Part shown: in pieces, positions 18,025 to 27,794 of the stretch
Position numbering within the stretch: the stretch's first letter is position 1
Layout: every line of letters begins with the position of its first letter
Assembly: GCA_965205955.1 (NCBI GenBank)
Contig: OZ242192.1
Span: 124,001 to 188,000 of the forward strand
DNA length: 64,000 nucleotides
Origin: G965202915 sp965205955
GTDB taxonomy: Bacteria; Pseudomonadota; Gammaproteobacteria; Eutrophobiales; Eutrophobiaceae
Direction of reading: 5' to 3'
Translations under genes and position numbers: made by a program
Notes under the pieces: generated by a model
Databases searched by the model: none
The model's input: only the letters and a program-made list of their open reading frames with translations
What the model was told of the DNA's origin: nothing

Positions 18025-19209
18025 TTATTTATCGAACCTGGGTTTGGCCGTTGAACGCAGATACTCCTGGGCGGCCGCAACACCGCTGCCAAGCTCAATC
18101 GGATAGCCCAGGTCTTTCATCGCCATTTCCGCGCCGGTGATCGGGGTAAGAATCATCAATTCATTCATATCGCCCAGATGACCAATGCGGAAGGCCTGGC
18201 CGGCGATCTTGCCAAGGCTGATCGAAAGCGCCAGATTGTAATGTTTATAGGCATGGCGGACCACCTCATTGCCATCAAACCCTTCCGGCACTTTCACCGC
18301 GGTAACGGTGTCGGAATACCATTTTTCTTCTTTTGCGACCGGGGTCATTCCCCATGCCCTGATAGCCTCCCGCACCGCCGTTGCCATGCGATTTTGCCGG
18401 GCAAACACATTTTCCAATCCTTCTTCCAACAGCATATTTATCGATTCACGCAATCCGCGCAATAAATTCATCGCCGGTGTATATGGGAAAAAGCCGAGAT
18501 CATTGGTCTTTATCTGATCGTTCCAGTCGAAAAAGGTTTTTGGCAGCCTTGAGTGTTCACGGCAGGCCAGCGCCTTCTCATTGGCGCAGACAATTCCCAG
18601 ACCGGTGGGCAGCATCAAGCCTTTCTGAGATCCGGATACGCAGACATCGACGCGCCATTCATCCATGCGGAAATCGAGCGATGCAACCGAACTGACACCA
18701 TCGACGAATAACAGCGCCGGATGATCACAGGCGTCCATTGCTTTGCGCACAGCGGCAACATCCGAGGCAACCCCGGTGGCAGTTTCGTTGTGGGTCGCAA
18801 ACACGCCCTTGATCTCATGCTGCTTGTCTGCTGCCAGAATGGCGGCGTATTCCTCGACAGGCACCCCTTCGCCCCAATCGACTTCCAGTGCCTGCACATC
18901 CAGTCCCCAGCGCTGGCAAAGGTCGATCCACAGATTTGAGAAGTGTCCAAAACCGGACATCAATACCTTGTCACCCGCGTTCAAGGTGTTGGATACCGCC
19001 GATTCCCAGGCGCCGGTACCTGAGGCCGGGAAGATAAAGACACGGCCTGTTTCAGTCTTGAATAATTTCTTCATATCCGCATACAGGGGCTGAGTAAATG
19101 CGGGAAGATCCATCGCGCGCATATCCTCCTGCTCTATATTCATGGCATTCTGGATACGGCGCGGCACGTTAGTCGGCCCCGGTATGAATAGAAAGTTACG
19201 TCCAGGCAT
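18025..19209 (-). CDS. sgaA: Serine-glyoxylate aminotransferase
   Basis: 394 residues, class V PLP aminotransferase. The N-terminus FLFIPGPTNVP and the PLP-lysine motif SGSQKGLMLPTGL (Lys at about 196) fit the serine-glyoxylate/alanine-glyoxylate group. It transfers the amino group from serine to glyoxylate, giving hydroxypyruvate and glycine. It is the first gene of the minus-strand run sgaA-mclA-mtkA-mtkB-dehydrogenase-ppc, so the promoter should lie in the AT-rich stretch upstream of 19209. Confidence 0.94.
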   Translation of the reverse strand: MPGRNFLFIPGPTNVPRRIQNAMNIEQEDMRAMDLPAFTQPLYADMKKLFKTETGRVFIFPASGTGAWESAVSNTLNAGDKVLMSGFGHFSNLWIDLCQRWGLDVQALEVDWGEGVPVEEYAAILAADKQHEIKGVFATHNETATGVASDVAAVRKAMDACDHPALLFVDGVSSVASLDFRMDEWRVDVCVSGSQKGLMLPTGLGIVCANEKALACREHSRLPKTFFDWNDQIKTNDLGFFPYTPAMNLLRGLRESINMLLEEGLENVFARQNRMATAVREAIRAWGMTPVAKEEKWYSDTVTAVKVPEGFDGNEVVRHAYKHYNLALSISLGKIAGQAFRIGHLGDMNELMILTPITGAEMAMKDLGYPIELGSGVAAAQEYLRSTAKPRFDK

Positions 19210-19572
19210 GGTAAATATCCTCCATTTTTAAAATATAGTACGTGTTGATTAACAAAGGCGAATTACGCTTTTGCGTTATATTTTTTATATAGCTTCCGTC
19301 GCAGATCCGCGGTTGCCAATACGCCCGATAGCGAAAGCAACAATAATACCCGTTATTTTTGCATTTAACAATCCGGTATATAAGTCGGTAACATAGGGTA
19401 CTCCGGCTGATTGTCAAGCGGGGATTGGAGTTGCAGTGCGAGGTGGCGGCGGCGCCCGATGCGGGTAATCCGGTAAAACCCTTTATCCGGCAGCCGATGG
19501 GCCGGAATTGTAAGATCCCTCCCGGGGTGAAAAGCGCCAAATGTTTCCGGGCGTATGCAGGCGCCGTTGCCG
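19210..19572. other. Non-coding stretch between sgaA and the gpsA terminator
   Basis: The part nearest sgaA (19210-19400) is AT-rich and is the likely promoter and leader of the serine-cycle block. The rest is GC-richer and holds nothing I recognise. Short open frames here look random. Confidence 0.5.
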
Positions 19573-19605
19573 AAAAACCGCGCCTCCAACAATGTGTTGC
19601 GGAGG
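19573..19605 (-). terminator. Possible intrinsic terminator of gpsA
   Basis: On the minus strand just past the gpsA stop, CCTCCGCAACA-CAT-TGTTGGAGG forms a stem of nine pairs with a two-base bulge. It is followed by CGCGG and a run of five T. The T-run is short and offset, so confidence is moderate. Confidence 0.45.
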
Positions 19606-19609
19606 TTCG

Positions 19610-20620
19610 CTATTTTTCGGGGCCGGGTTGGGTCTCCGAGGTGGACTCGCGGGATAGCAGCGCCTGCACCGCTTCAGCCGGAGATTTTTTTTCTTCGAGG
19701 ACTGCGACAACCTGTTCGGTGATGGGCATTTCCATGCCGTGCTTCAATGCCAGGTGATGGACTTCAGCCGCCGTTTGTATCCCCTCTATCGCCTGGCCAA
19801 TTTCATCCTTCGCCTGCGCCTGCGGCTTGCCTTTTGCCAACGCCAGACCAAAGCGGCGGTTGCGCGATTGATCATCGGTGCAGGTCAGGACAAGATCACC
19901 CAGCCCGGACAGGCCCATAAATGTTTCCGCTCTTGCGCCCAGGGCAATGCCGAGCCGCTGGATTTCATGCAATCCGCGGGTAATCAATGCGGCACGGGCA
20001 TTGGCGCCGTAGCCTAAACCATCGGCAATGCCGGCGGCGATTGCCATTACATTTTTCACGGCTCCCCCCACTTGCACTCCAATCAAATCGTCATGGGTAT
20101 AGACGCGGAATCTTGCGCTGTGAAATATGGAAGAGAAATGCGCCGCTTTATCTATGCTCTCTGCGGCAAGGACCACTGCGGTAGGCAGTCCCTGCGCCAC
20201 TTCTTTTGCAAAGGAAGGGCCGGACAGCACGGATATGGCGGCATCGCTCACCACCGCCCCGGCAACATCGTGATTCAGGCGGTGCGTGCCGGGTTCAAAT
20301 CCTTTGCACGCGAGGCATATATTTGCGGTTTTTATAAATTTTATCCGCTCCAGCGTGCCACGCAACGCATGACAGGGAACGGCGACAACAATATCTTTTA
20401 TATCATCGGCGGCATCGTGGATATCCGCTACCGGGCTCAGGTTGTCCGCAAATAAAATGGAAGGCAGATGGCGCGCATTGCATCGCTGTGCGATCAGTTT
20501 TTCGATGTGCCGGGTATCGATATCCCATAGATATACCTCATGGCTATTCCTGCCAAGCTGAATAGCAAGCGCCGTTCCCCAGGAACCTGCGCCAAGCACC
20601 AGAATGGAAGTTTGCGCCAA
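19610..20620 (-). CDS. gpsA: Glycerol-3-phosphate dehydrogenase [NAD(P)+]
   Basis: 336 residues. The Rossmann motif is LGAGSWGTALAIQLGRN. Further family segments are VAVPCHALR, CKGFEPGT, LSGPSFAKEVAQGLPTAVV, GGAVKNVMAIAAGIADGLGYGANARAALITRG and FMGLSGLGDLVLTCT. It makes sn-glycerol-3-phosphate for phospholipids. In many gammaproteobacteria secB and grxC separate it from the rhodanese gene. Here those are absent and only about 106 bp lie between. Confidence 0.97.
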   Translation of the reverse strand: MAQTSILVLGAGSWGTALAIQLGRNSHEVYLWDIDTRHIEKLIAQRCNARHLPSILFADNLSPVADIHDAADDIKDIVVAVPCHALRGTLERIKFIKTANICLACKGFEPGTHRLNHDVAGAVVSDAAISVLSGPSFAKEVAQGLPTAVVLAAESIDKAAHFSSIFHSARFRVYTHDDLIGVQVGGAVKNVMAIAAGIADGLGYGANARAALITRGLHEIQRLGIALGARAETFMGLSGLGDLVLTCTDDQSRNRRFGLALAKGKPQAQAKDEIGQAIEGIQTAAEVHHLALKHGMEMPITEQVVAVLEEKKSPAEAVQALLSRESTSETQPGPEK

Positions 20621-20726
20621 TGAACCGGGGACCTCGCTATAGCTTTGCCTTGTTCAAGCGGCTGCACCGGGCGGAAAACCGCCGGGCGTGATCGAAGCGA
20701 TGATCGCTGCAGGTGCGCAATGCCAC

Positions 20727-21155
20727 TCAGCCCTTCCGCGCCAAAGGAAGGTTGGCATTGGCCCATTCCATCAGACCGCCTTTCAGGTAATATACTTGTT
20801 CAAAACCTTCATCCATCAGGGAGCTGGCCTGTCTGGACGATTGCGCGCCATCGCGGCAATAAACGATAACGGCCTGCTTTTTGTATTTTTTCAGTTCTTG
20901 CAGATGGGCGGTCAGTTCATTGGCGGCGATATTTCTGGAATTGATAATGTGTCCGCTTTCAAAATCGGAAACGGAGCGCAGATCGATCAGCGCGGCATTT
21001 TCGCGATTTATCAGCCTGGTTGCCTCGGACGAGTTGACGGCTGGTACCCCCCGGAGCGCTTGAGCGTATATATTCCAGATCAATAGTCCGAGAATCGCGA
21101 TAAACAACGAGATTAAAAAAGGATGATTGCCTATAAATTCGAAGAGTCTTTCCAT
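20727..21155 (-). CDS. Membrane-anchored rhodanese-like protein (YibN type)
   Basis: 142 residues with one N-terminal membrane helix (about residues 12-30) and a single rhodanese domain. The active-site Cys is in VIVYCRDGAQSSRQA. It resembles YibN, which sits beside gpmI, secB and gpsA in gammaproteobacteria. It could carry persulfide sulfur at the membrane, though the substrate is unknown. It is divergent from gpmI. Confidence 0.9.
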   Translation of the reverse strand: MERLFEFIGNHPFLISLFIAILGLLIWNIYAQALRGVPAVNSSEATRLINRENAALIDLRSVSDFESGHIINSRNIAANELTAHLQELKKYKKQAVIVYCRDGAQSSRQASSLMDEGFEQVYYLKGGLMEWANANLPLARKG

Positions 21156-21406
21156 AATAAAGCCTATGTTAAAGTAATGTCTGTGGTACGAAGATAGTCC
21201 AGCACGGCATAATGATACGTTATATTTATCATGTGTTGAAACCGCAGTATGTGTAATTTAAAGTATTTTAAGCTGACGGCCTGGCTTGCATATCTTTGTT
21301 GAAATTCATGTTAGTATACAGGAAGTCATTAACTGTCAATGAACATACTACCTTACCCGCGACAAACCTGGTCTCTCTGGTTGATGAATCCTACAAATTA
21401 AACGAT

Positions 21407-22996
21407 ATGCAGCTTGCCTACAAACCGATCATTTTGATCATTCTCGATGGCTGGGGCTATACGGAAAATACTGTATATAACGCTATTCACAGCGCCCATA
21501 AACCCGTGTGGGAAAAGATCTGGCATGAATATCCGCATACCTTATTGAGGGCGTCGGGACTGGACGTCGGCCTGCCGGCCGGACAAATGGGCAACTCCGA
21601 GGTGGGTCATATCAATATCGGCGCCGGGCGGGCTATCAATCAGGAATTTACCCGCATCAACCAGAAAATCAAAAATGGCGGGTTTTTCAAAAATTCAATC
21701 ATTACCGAGGCGATGGACAAGGCAGTGCAAAATAACAAGGCGGTGCATATTCTCGGCCTGCTGTCACCGGGCGGGGTCCACAGCCACGAGGATCATATCC
21801 ATGCGCTCATGCAGTTGGCGGCGGACAGAAATGTCGAAAATCTGTATCTCCATGCCTTTCTCGACGGACGGGATACCGCCCCGAAAAGTGCGTCCGAATC
21901 CATCTATAAGACTCAGCAAAAAATTGCCGAGCTTGGCAGGGGGCGCTTCGCTTCCATTATCGGCCGCCACTATGCCATGGATAGAAACAAACGTTGGGAG
22001 CGCTCCCGGCTGGCCTATGATTTAATCAGCCAGGGTAAGGCGGAATTTTGGTCTGTCGATCCCTTTATTGCATTGGATATGGCCTATGCGCGCGGCGAAA
22101 GCGATGAGTTTGTCCGCCCGACCGCCATTACCTGCAACGGCGGACCGCCGGTGATGGTAGATGACGGCGATGTCCTCATCTTTGCCAATTACCGGGCCGA
22201 CCGGGCGCGTCAGCTTGCCAGGGCGTTTACCAAACCCGAATTCAAAAGTTTTGAAAGAGAATGGATGCCTAAACTTTCCGCATTCCTCAGCCTGACTTCC
22301 TACAAGGCCAATTATGAATTTCCGGTGGCATTCCCGCCCGCCCGCCTCGGTAATGTATTCGGCGAATATATCTCCAAACAGGGGCTGAGGCAGTTGCGCA
22401 TCGCGGAAACGGAAAAATATGCCCACGTTACCTTCTTCTTCAATGGCGGGGAGGAGCGTGTATTTGACGGGGAAGATCGTATTTTGATCCCTTCACCGCA
22501 TGTGCGCACCTATGATCAGCAGCCGGAAATGAGTGCGCACGAGATCGCCGACAATATGGTGGGGGCGATCAATAATCGCAATCATGATGTGATCATCTGC
22601 AATTTCGCCAATGCCGATATGGTGGGGCATACCGGAAACTTCGACGCCACCATTGCGGCAATAGAGACCATCGATAAATGCCTGGGAAAAATTATCGATG
22701 CCGCCGAAAAGATGGGCGGAGAAATACTGATTACGGCCGATCATGGCAATGCGGAACAATTGAAAACCTACACAACGGAAAAAATAAAATCACGCGCCTA
22801 TACGGCCCATACCAATAACCCGGTTCCTTTTATATACATCGGCCGTCCCGCAAAAATGAGCCTCGATACCGGCACATTGGCAGATATTGCCCCTACCATG
22901 CTGCATATAATGGATATACCGAAACCTGATGAAATGACCGGGCATTCTCTGATCAGGCTGCAACCCTTCAAAGTACAGCAAGTCGTAGGCAAATAG
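21407..22996 (+). CDS. gpmI: 2,3-bisphosphoglycerate-independent phosphoglycerate mutase
   Basis: I chose the ATG at 21407, giving 529 residues, because homologues begin just before the KPIILIILDGWG motif. The frame is open back to a TTG at 21296. Metal ligand Asp14 is in DGWG and the phosphoserine Ser64 in MGNSEVGH. The C-terminal metal sites are NFANADMVGHTG and TADHGNAE. It interconverts 3- and 2-phosphoglycerate and is Mn-dependent in most bacteria. The stop overlaps the GTG of envC by one base, as in the common gpmI-envC pairing. Confidence 0.95.
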   Translation: MQLAYKPIILIILDGWGYTENTVYNAIHSAHKPVWEKIWHEYPHTLLRASGLDVGLPAGQMGNSEVGHINIGAGRAINQEFTRINQKIKNGGFFKNSIITEAMDKAVQNNKAVHILGLLSPGGVHSHEDHIHALMQLAADRNVENLYLHAFLDGRDTAPKSASESIYKTQQKIAELGRGRFASIIGRHYAMDRNKRWERSRLAYDLISQGKAEFWSVDPFIALDMAYARGESDEFVRPTAITCNGGPPVMVDDGDVLIFANYRADRARQLARAFTKPEFKSFEREWMPKLSAFLSLTSYKANYEFPVAFPPARLGNVFGEYISKQGLRQLRIAETEKYAHVTFFFNGGEERVFDGEDRILIPSPHVRTYDQQPEMSAHEIADNMVGAINNRNHDVIICNFANADMVGHTGNFDATIAAIETIDKCLGKIIDAAEKMGGEILITADHGNAEQLKTYTTEKIKSRAYTAHTNNPVPFIYIGRPAKMSLDTGTLADIAPTMLHIMDIPKPDEMTGHSLIRLQPFKVQQVVGK

Positions 22997-24153
22997 TGTT
23001 CACTCCGCAGACACGCCTTGTGCATGCTGTATGGTTAGCCCTGCTGTTTGCATTCATCGGCAATGCGGCCATTGCCGATGAGCAGACTCAGGCGGAACTC
23101 GAGTCGGTTCGCTCTAAAATAAAGGATGTAAAGCAGGAAATTAAACAGGCACAAATTCAAACCCGGCAATTAAGGGACGAGCTGATGAAAAATGAAATTG
23201 CCTCGGCGACCACTCTTGCGCATTTGCGCAATATAAAAAACCAGATGCGGCAACAACGCCTGAGTATCGATAGCCTGGATAAGCAGAAATCACAATATGC
23301 GCGGCAACTGACTGCGGAACAGCAGAAATTGTCCGAACAAATCAGAACCGCCTACAAAATAGGTCCGAATAATTATATTAAACTCATCCTGAATCAGGAA
23401 GATTCGGCGCTGGTCGGCCGCATGCTCGCTTACCATAATTATCATAACCGCTCCCGCATCGCCCAGATTGATACGATCAATAAAAAACTGCAGTCTCTGG
23501 CCGACATTGAACAATCTATTGAACAGGAAACGAGTGTACTGGAGCAATTGAAGCAGCTACATGAGGAGAATATGCAACAGTATTCTGCATTCAGAGACTC
23601 GCGGAATGAAATTATCAGCCGTCTGCAGAATGATATTACTCAGCAGGGTGCGGAATTGCGCATGTTGCAGGAAAATGAACAGGAACTGGCGGCATTGCTC
23701 AACCAATTGAGTAAACAGGAGGCGACTGCAACCGGGATCTTTGAAAATACAACACCTTTTGGCGATCTGAAGGGTAAACTGGAATGGCCGGTCAAGGGAA
23801 AGTTAGTCAAACAGTTTGGCCTGCCCAAAAAGGGGGACGGCGTGCTGAAATGGCAGGGCGTGCTGATTGGCGCCAAATCCGGCGCCAACATACAAACGGT
23901 CAGCGCCGGCAAAATTGTATTTGCCGACTGGTTCCGAAACCTGGGGCTGCTGCTGATTATCGACCACGGCAACGAATATATGAGCTTGTATGGGCACAAC
24001 CAGAACCTTCTGAAAAAAGTGGGCGATTGGGTGGAACCCGGCGAGATTATTGCCACACTGGGAGACAGCGGCGGCCAGACGGAGTTCGGACTTTATTTCG
24101 AGATCCGCAAGAATGGCTCGCCGGTGAACCCGGTCCAATGGTGCCGCAGATGA
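22996..24153 (+). CDS. envC: Murein hydrolase activator EnvC
   Basis: 385 residues. A signal peptide (cleavage likely after AIA at about residue 27) is followed by long coiled coils (about residues 30-250) and a C-terminal LytM/M23 domain. The LytM metal site is degenerate: the first His is replaced (LKWQGVLIGA), while DHGNEYMSLYGHN is kept. This is typical of EnvC, which activates the amidases AmiA/AmiB at the septum rather than cutting peptidoglycan itself. The GTG start overlaps the gpmI stop. Confidence 0.93.
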   Translation: MFTPQTRLVHAVWLALLFAFIGNAAIADEQTQAELESVRSKIKDVKQEIKQAQIQTRQLRDELMKNEIASATTLAHLRNIKNQMRQQRLSIDSLDKQKSQYARQLTAEQQKLSEQIRTAYKIGPNNYIKLILNQEDSALVGRMLAYHNYHNRSRIAQIDTINKKLQSLADIEQSIEQETSVLEQLKQLHEENMQQYSAFRDSRNEIISRLQNDITQQGAELRMLQENEQELAALLNQLSKQEATATGIFENTTPFGDLKGKLEWPVKGKLVKQFGLPKKGDGVLKWQGVLIGAKSGANIQTVSAGKIVFADWFRNLGLLLIIDHGNEYMSLYGHNQNLLKKVGDWVEPGEIIATLGDSGGQTEFGLYFEIRKNGSPVNPVQWCRR

Positions 24154-24252
24154 TGCCGTCGGGGTATTGCGCGCGGCGTTCGATAATCAAGCGCAATAAT
24201 GCGGTGTATTATTCCAGGAAAGGAAGAACCGTAAATTTTCCGGCATAGCTGC

Positions 24253-26907
24253 TCAACGATTCACCAACTCGCCAAAATTTTTCGGGGGATACTGCTCAAA
24301 ATCTTCCTGGCTCACATATAAAGCGGCAAATTTCACCTTGTCCTGTGCGGCATTTACATCAACGCACCATTGATGCAAGCGCTTTATTTTCTCCACGTCA
24401 TCCAAATCCTGGCGGCCCTTGGTCTCCACGATATACATTTCCCTGTTTGACGCCTTCACCAGAAAATCCGGGTAGTAATTGGAAACATCGCCGCCAGCGG
24501 TCACATAGTCCAGGCGAAAACCCACGGCAAAATAATTCTTGGCGTAGGAAATAATATCCGCGCAGTTTTCCAGAAATCCGGCAAACGCTAACTCCAGAGA
24601 ACTGTCGCCGATAATTTTATTGAACGCGCTTTTTCGCGGAACCACAAACCCCTGCTGCTTGACCACAAACGGACGCGCCGCCCCAATCCTGATCTGTCCC
24701 TGGATCTCCGCACCGCCCTTGTCCTGCAAGGTGAGCTCGTTCACTGCCTTTTTGAAGGTTTCTATCGCGGTCTTGATCGCCGCCGTTTCGGAAAGGTTGC
24801 GCAGGGTGTTGCGGTCTTCCAAATCAACCGGATGCTCGAACAAATCCTCCCGGATAAAGGTCTTGACCTTTTCATACACAATGTCATACACGCTGACCAG
24901 TCTCAGTTCCTGCATAATCACCCGGCTGAAAAACCCGACCACCGAGCGGTAGTCGGAAACACCGGTGTCATCCAGCACAGTCTCGTGGCTTTTCTCATCT
25001 TTCGCCATGTAGTGAAAAGTAATGCGCCGTTCTTCCTGCTCATCGAATTTTTGATACACAACTTTCACATGGCCGAAGCGCTTACTGTCCAGCTTTTCCA
25101 ACAAGCCGTATTCACGGTAGGTTCGCGGCGCCAGCAGCGGGATTTCAATATCGAGTTCATCGATATTTTTGTCGGCGTTTTCGTAATCTACCTCGATCAC
25201 CAGCGGCGTCTTTGCCCCGCTACCCGTATCCATCGCTTCGCGTTCCAGCGTGACGCCTTCTTTTTCTATGAACTCGACGAAATCCATAAACGCATCGGTG
25301 CCGATGACGCTCAGCTTTTCCTCGGCGTCCGCATCGGGATACATGCGGCGCAACCCCCGCCCCAGCGTCTGCTCCGGCAGGATATTGCTCTGTGCGGCGT
25401 AGGCGCGCAGGCCGACAATGGTGGTCACATTGCGCACGTCCCAACCCTCTTTCAGCACCAGCACCGACACGATAGCCTTGTACGGGCTGTCCAGTTTGTC
25501 TATTTCGTTGGCCTGCTTACGCAACTTTTCCAGTTCTTTTTTCGCCTTGCCCGAATCAGCTTCGGAAATCTCGCCGTTGTTTCTGGTGTGAATCACCAGC
25601 ACGGAATCCTTCAAATCGGCATACGCGCCTTGCAGATGTTCAGCCACTTCATCGCAATTTTTCGTATCGTCCGTCATCACGAACAAAATCGCTTTCTTGC
25701 CCATCTTGCGATGCTCCGCATCCGCCTTGCGCCATTCGGCAACGCCAAGGCTCAGATAGTCTGCGTACCGCTCGGAAAACCTGCTGCTCGCCTGCTCCCG
25801 CATTTTATTGCGGCTGGCGATGTCGGGAATCACCGGATGCTTCACCACGTTTTGCGCGACCGCCTCCACCAGCGGGTAGTCCGCCACCGTCTGCACAAAA
25901 ATCGCACCCTTGTTGTGCCGGGGCGTGGCACTGGTATCCACCTGCAACGCAAGCCCGCCGCCCTTCTGCTTCAACCGGTTGTGGATGTCTTCGATCGACT
26001 TGAACCACGCCAATTTGTTGGCATGGATGTGATGCGCTTCATCGTTGAACACCGCCAACTCATTTATATCGCGCACGATCATGCCGAGGTCCACTTTCGA
26101 ATCGGTGGTCGCGCCGGTCGGTTTGGGGCCCAGGAAATAATCCATGGTATTTTCATCATCCGGCGACGGCGGGATGTCATCCCCGGAATACACGCGGTGG
26201 ATGTTGGTCAAAAACAAATTGCCGATAGGGCGCACCACCCGCACCTCGTCCTGCAAATGCACCGCAAGCTGAAAATCATCCCGCCAGTTGCGCCCGTCAA
26301 AACCATTGTCCGGCAGCACTGGATCGGCGTAGAAAATCCGCAAGCCGTCAAAATCTTTTTTCAGCCGATCCAGCACAATGATATTCGGCGCGATAATCAG
26401 AAAATTGCGCGCGAGTCTGGAATCCGGCTCATAGCGTTTATGAAAATAGCACCATGCCAGCACCAGACTCAGCACCTTGGTCTTGCCGCTGCCGGTCGCC
26501 ATCTTGATCACAAACCGCAGCCAGTCCTCGTCGAACATTCCCTTGGAAACCGCGTCGGAAGAATCGAATCGTATCAAGTCAGCCTTGTCCTTCACCCCGG
26601 CGACCTCGTACAGATACACGATAGTCTCTATCGCCTCGCGCTGGGCGAAGTAGTAACGGAATTCCCGCGCCGTGCCGTCCGCCCCGGTCAGCAGATGCTC
26701 TTCCGCAAACCACCAGTGCAGCAAGCTGCGTCCGGTATCGGTCGCTTTCGCATAGTCTTTGTCCCGCCATTCCTTGACCTGCTCGCGCAACTGCTGCACC
26801 AGCGGCGGCAATTTCTCCATGCGCTCATCCGGCTCATCCGGAACCCAACGGGCGCCGGGGTCGAGAATATCGTGGGGGGAAGCGGGGAAACCGGGCGGAA
26901 GAGGCAT
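24253..26907 (-). CDS. Type III-like restriction enzyme, Res subunit (helicase-nuclease)
   Basis: 884 residues. A superfamily 2 helicase core shows Walker A MATGSGKT (136-143), a DEAH-type box NDEAHH, DTSATP (motif III) and QTLGRGLRRMYP (motif VI). Near the C-terminus a PD-(D/E)xK-like nuclease site is visible: YYPDFLVK, then IVETKG. Res needs its Mod partner to recognise DNA. The mod gene lies about 4.6 kb upstream on the same strand, separated by accessory genes. The hepT gene ends 9 bp upstream. A long antisense frame over this gene is a shadow. Confidence 0.93.
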   Translation of the reverse strand: MPLPPGFPASPHDILDPGARWVPDEPDERMEKLPPLVQQLREQVKEWRDKDYAKATDTGRSLLHWWFAEEHLLTGADGTAREFRYYFAQREAIETIVYLYEVAGVKDKADLIRFDSSDAVSKGMFDEDWLRFVIKMATGSGKTKVLSLVLAWCYFHKRYEPDSRLARNFLIIAPNIIVLDRLKKDFDGLRIFYADPVLPDNGFDGRNWRDDFQLAVHLQDEVRVVRPIGNLFLTNIHRVYSGDDIPPSPDDENTMDYFLGPKPTGATTDSKVDLGMIVRDINELAVFNDEAHHIHANKLAWFKSIEDIHNRLKQKGGGLALQVDTSATPRHNKGAIFVQTVADYPLVEAVAQNVVKHPVIPDIASRNKMREQASSRFSERYADYLSLGVAEWRKADAEHRKMGKKAILFVMTDDTKNCDEVAEHLQGAYADLKDSVLVIHTRNNGEISEADSGKAKKELEKLRKQANEIDKLDSPYKAIVSVLVLKEGWDVRNVTTIVGLRAYAAQSNILPEQTLGRGLRRMYPDADAEEKLSVIGTDAFMDFVEFIEKEGVTLEREAMDTGSGAKTPLVIEVDYENADKNIDELDIEIPLLAPRTYREYGLLEKLDSKRFGHVKVVYQKFDEQEERRITFHYMAKDEKSHETVLDDTGVSDYRSVVGFFSRVIMQELRLVSVYDIVYEKVKTFIREDLFEHPVDLEDRNTLRNLSETAAIKTAIETFKKAVNELTLQDKGGAEIQGQIRIGAARPFVVKQQGFVVPRKSAFNKIIGDSSLELAFAGFLENCADIISYAKNYFAVGFRLDYVTAGGDVSNYYPDFLVKASNREMYIVETKGRQDLDDVEKIKRLHQWCVDVNAAQDKVKFAALYVSQEDFEQYPPKNFGELVNR

Positions 26908-26916
26908 CAGGCAGCG

Positions 26917-27330
26917 CTACATTGACGAGGCAACCAGAATACCGGCAAATTCGATCAGGTCATCGGCATGTTTTTTTACAATCTGCTCCACCAGTTTGTA
27001 GTCAATATCCTGATACTGATGCACAACGACATTCCTGAAACCCACCATGTGCTTTAATTTTTCTTCCAACTGCGTATCTATGATGCGCGCCCTCGCAAGC
27101 AGGGTAAAACTCTCGGCGCTGTCAGGCGGCAAGCCTAATTTTTTCAGCCGAATTACATGGTTTGCCATGTCAATACACTGCTCGCAGGCCCGCTGCAAAT
27201 TAAGGACAATCGCATCCTGTTTATAAAAATCCTTGAGGAACGGTTTTTCAGATGGCGCCTTATAATAATCCCGCGCCTGCTTTATACAGCGCTCCAGACT
27301 GGCTTTTTTCTGCAAGAGAATATCAGACAT
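26917..27330 (-). CDS. HepT-like toxin (HEPN RNase)
   Basis: From the ATG at 27330 the product is about 137 residues. The frame extends 18 codons upstream inside mntA, but the MSDILLQKK start is more family-like. The HEPN RNase motif R-x4-H-x-Y is present (RNVVVHQY). It overlaps the nucleotidyltransferase gene by 8 bp. In characterised HepT/MntA pairs the antitoxin inactivates the toxin by adding AMP to the Tyr of this motif. The pair probably stabilises the surrounding locus or acts in defence. Confidence 0.88.
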   Translation of the reverse strand: MSDILLQKKASLERCIKQARDYYKAPSEKPFLKDFYKQDAIVLNLQRACEQCIDMANHVIRLKKLGLPPDSAESFTLLARARIIDTQLEEKLKHMVGFRNVVVHQYQDIDYKLVEQIVKKHADDLIEFAGILVASSM

Positions 27331-27739
27331 CGTAAAATCTCCCGGTGCGCAAGCCGCTTTCGACAATTTCCCGGCGCTCGGCATTCAGTTTTTGGTAAAA
27401 AGACAGTGTCAACATTTCAAACTCATCCGCCACGCGCTCATCAGCGCAATAGATACGCCGATCGGCGGCAACTATTTCCTTGCACAAAATCACCGAAACC
27501 TTGCGTAAATTGATCAAATCGGCACGCTCCACCTCGGCGGACGATGCCACTTGAACAGATAGAAGGCCCCATTTCCAAAGATCGATGGTGCGCGCCGTTG
27601 CGTGTGGTAGCAGCACGGCAATATCTATATCGCTATCCCGCCGCTGGTATTCGGTGTCCCAGGTGCCGTAGAGGTAGATGGCCTGGGTGTCCGGGTGGGC
27701 TGCGAGGACAGTATCGACGATTTTCTCGGTGGGACGCAC
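27323..27739 (-). CDS. MntA-like nucleotidyltransferase antitoxin
   Basis: 138 residues of the minimal nucleotidyltransferase family. The motif is YGTWDTEYQRRDSDIDIAVLL, with Thr where Gly-Ser is usual; the SDxD aspartates that bind Mg-ATP are intact. Its neighbour on the downstream side is the HEPN toxin, with overlapping reading frames. The PIN gene ends 55 bp upstream. This matches the MntA/HepT arrangement in which MntA AMPylates the toxin. Confidence 0.88.
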   Translation of the reverse strand: MRPTEKIVDTVLAAHPDTQAIYLYGTWDTEYQRRDSDIDIAVLLPHATARTIDLWKWGLLSVQVASSAEVERADLINLRKVSVILCKEIVAADRRIYCADERVADEFEMLTLSFYQKLNAERREIVESGLRTGRFYDV

Positions 27740-27794
27740 TCTAAGTAAGAGCCTTTGGGATAGCGCTCATTGGAGCCCGGGTTGAATACATTTC

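Noticed and set aside
24832..26925. A 697-codon open frame on the plus strand opposite res
   Set aside because: It lies wholly antisense to a gene with clear helicase and nuclease motifs. Its own sequence (rich in His, Arg, Gln) shows no family pattern.
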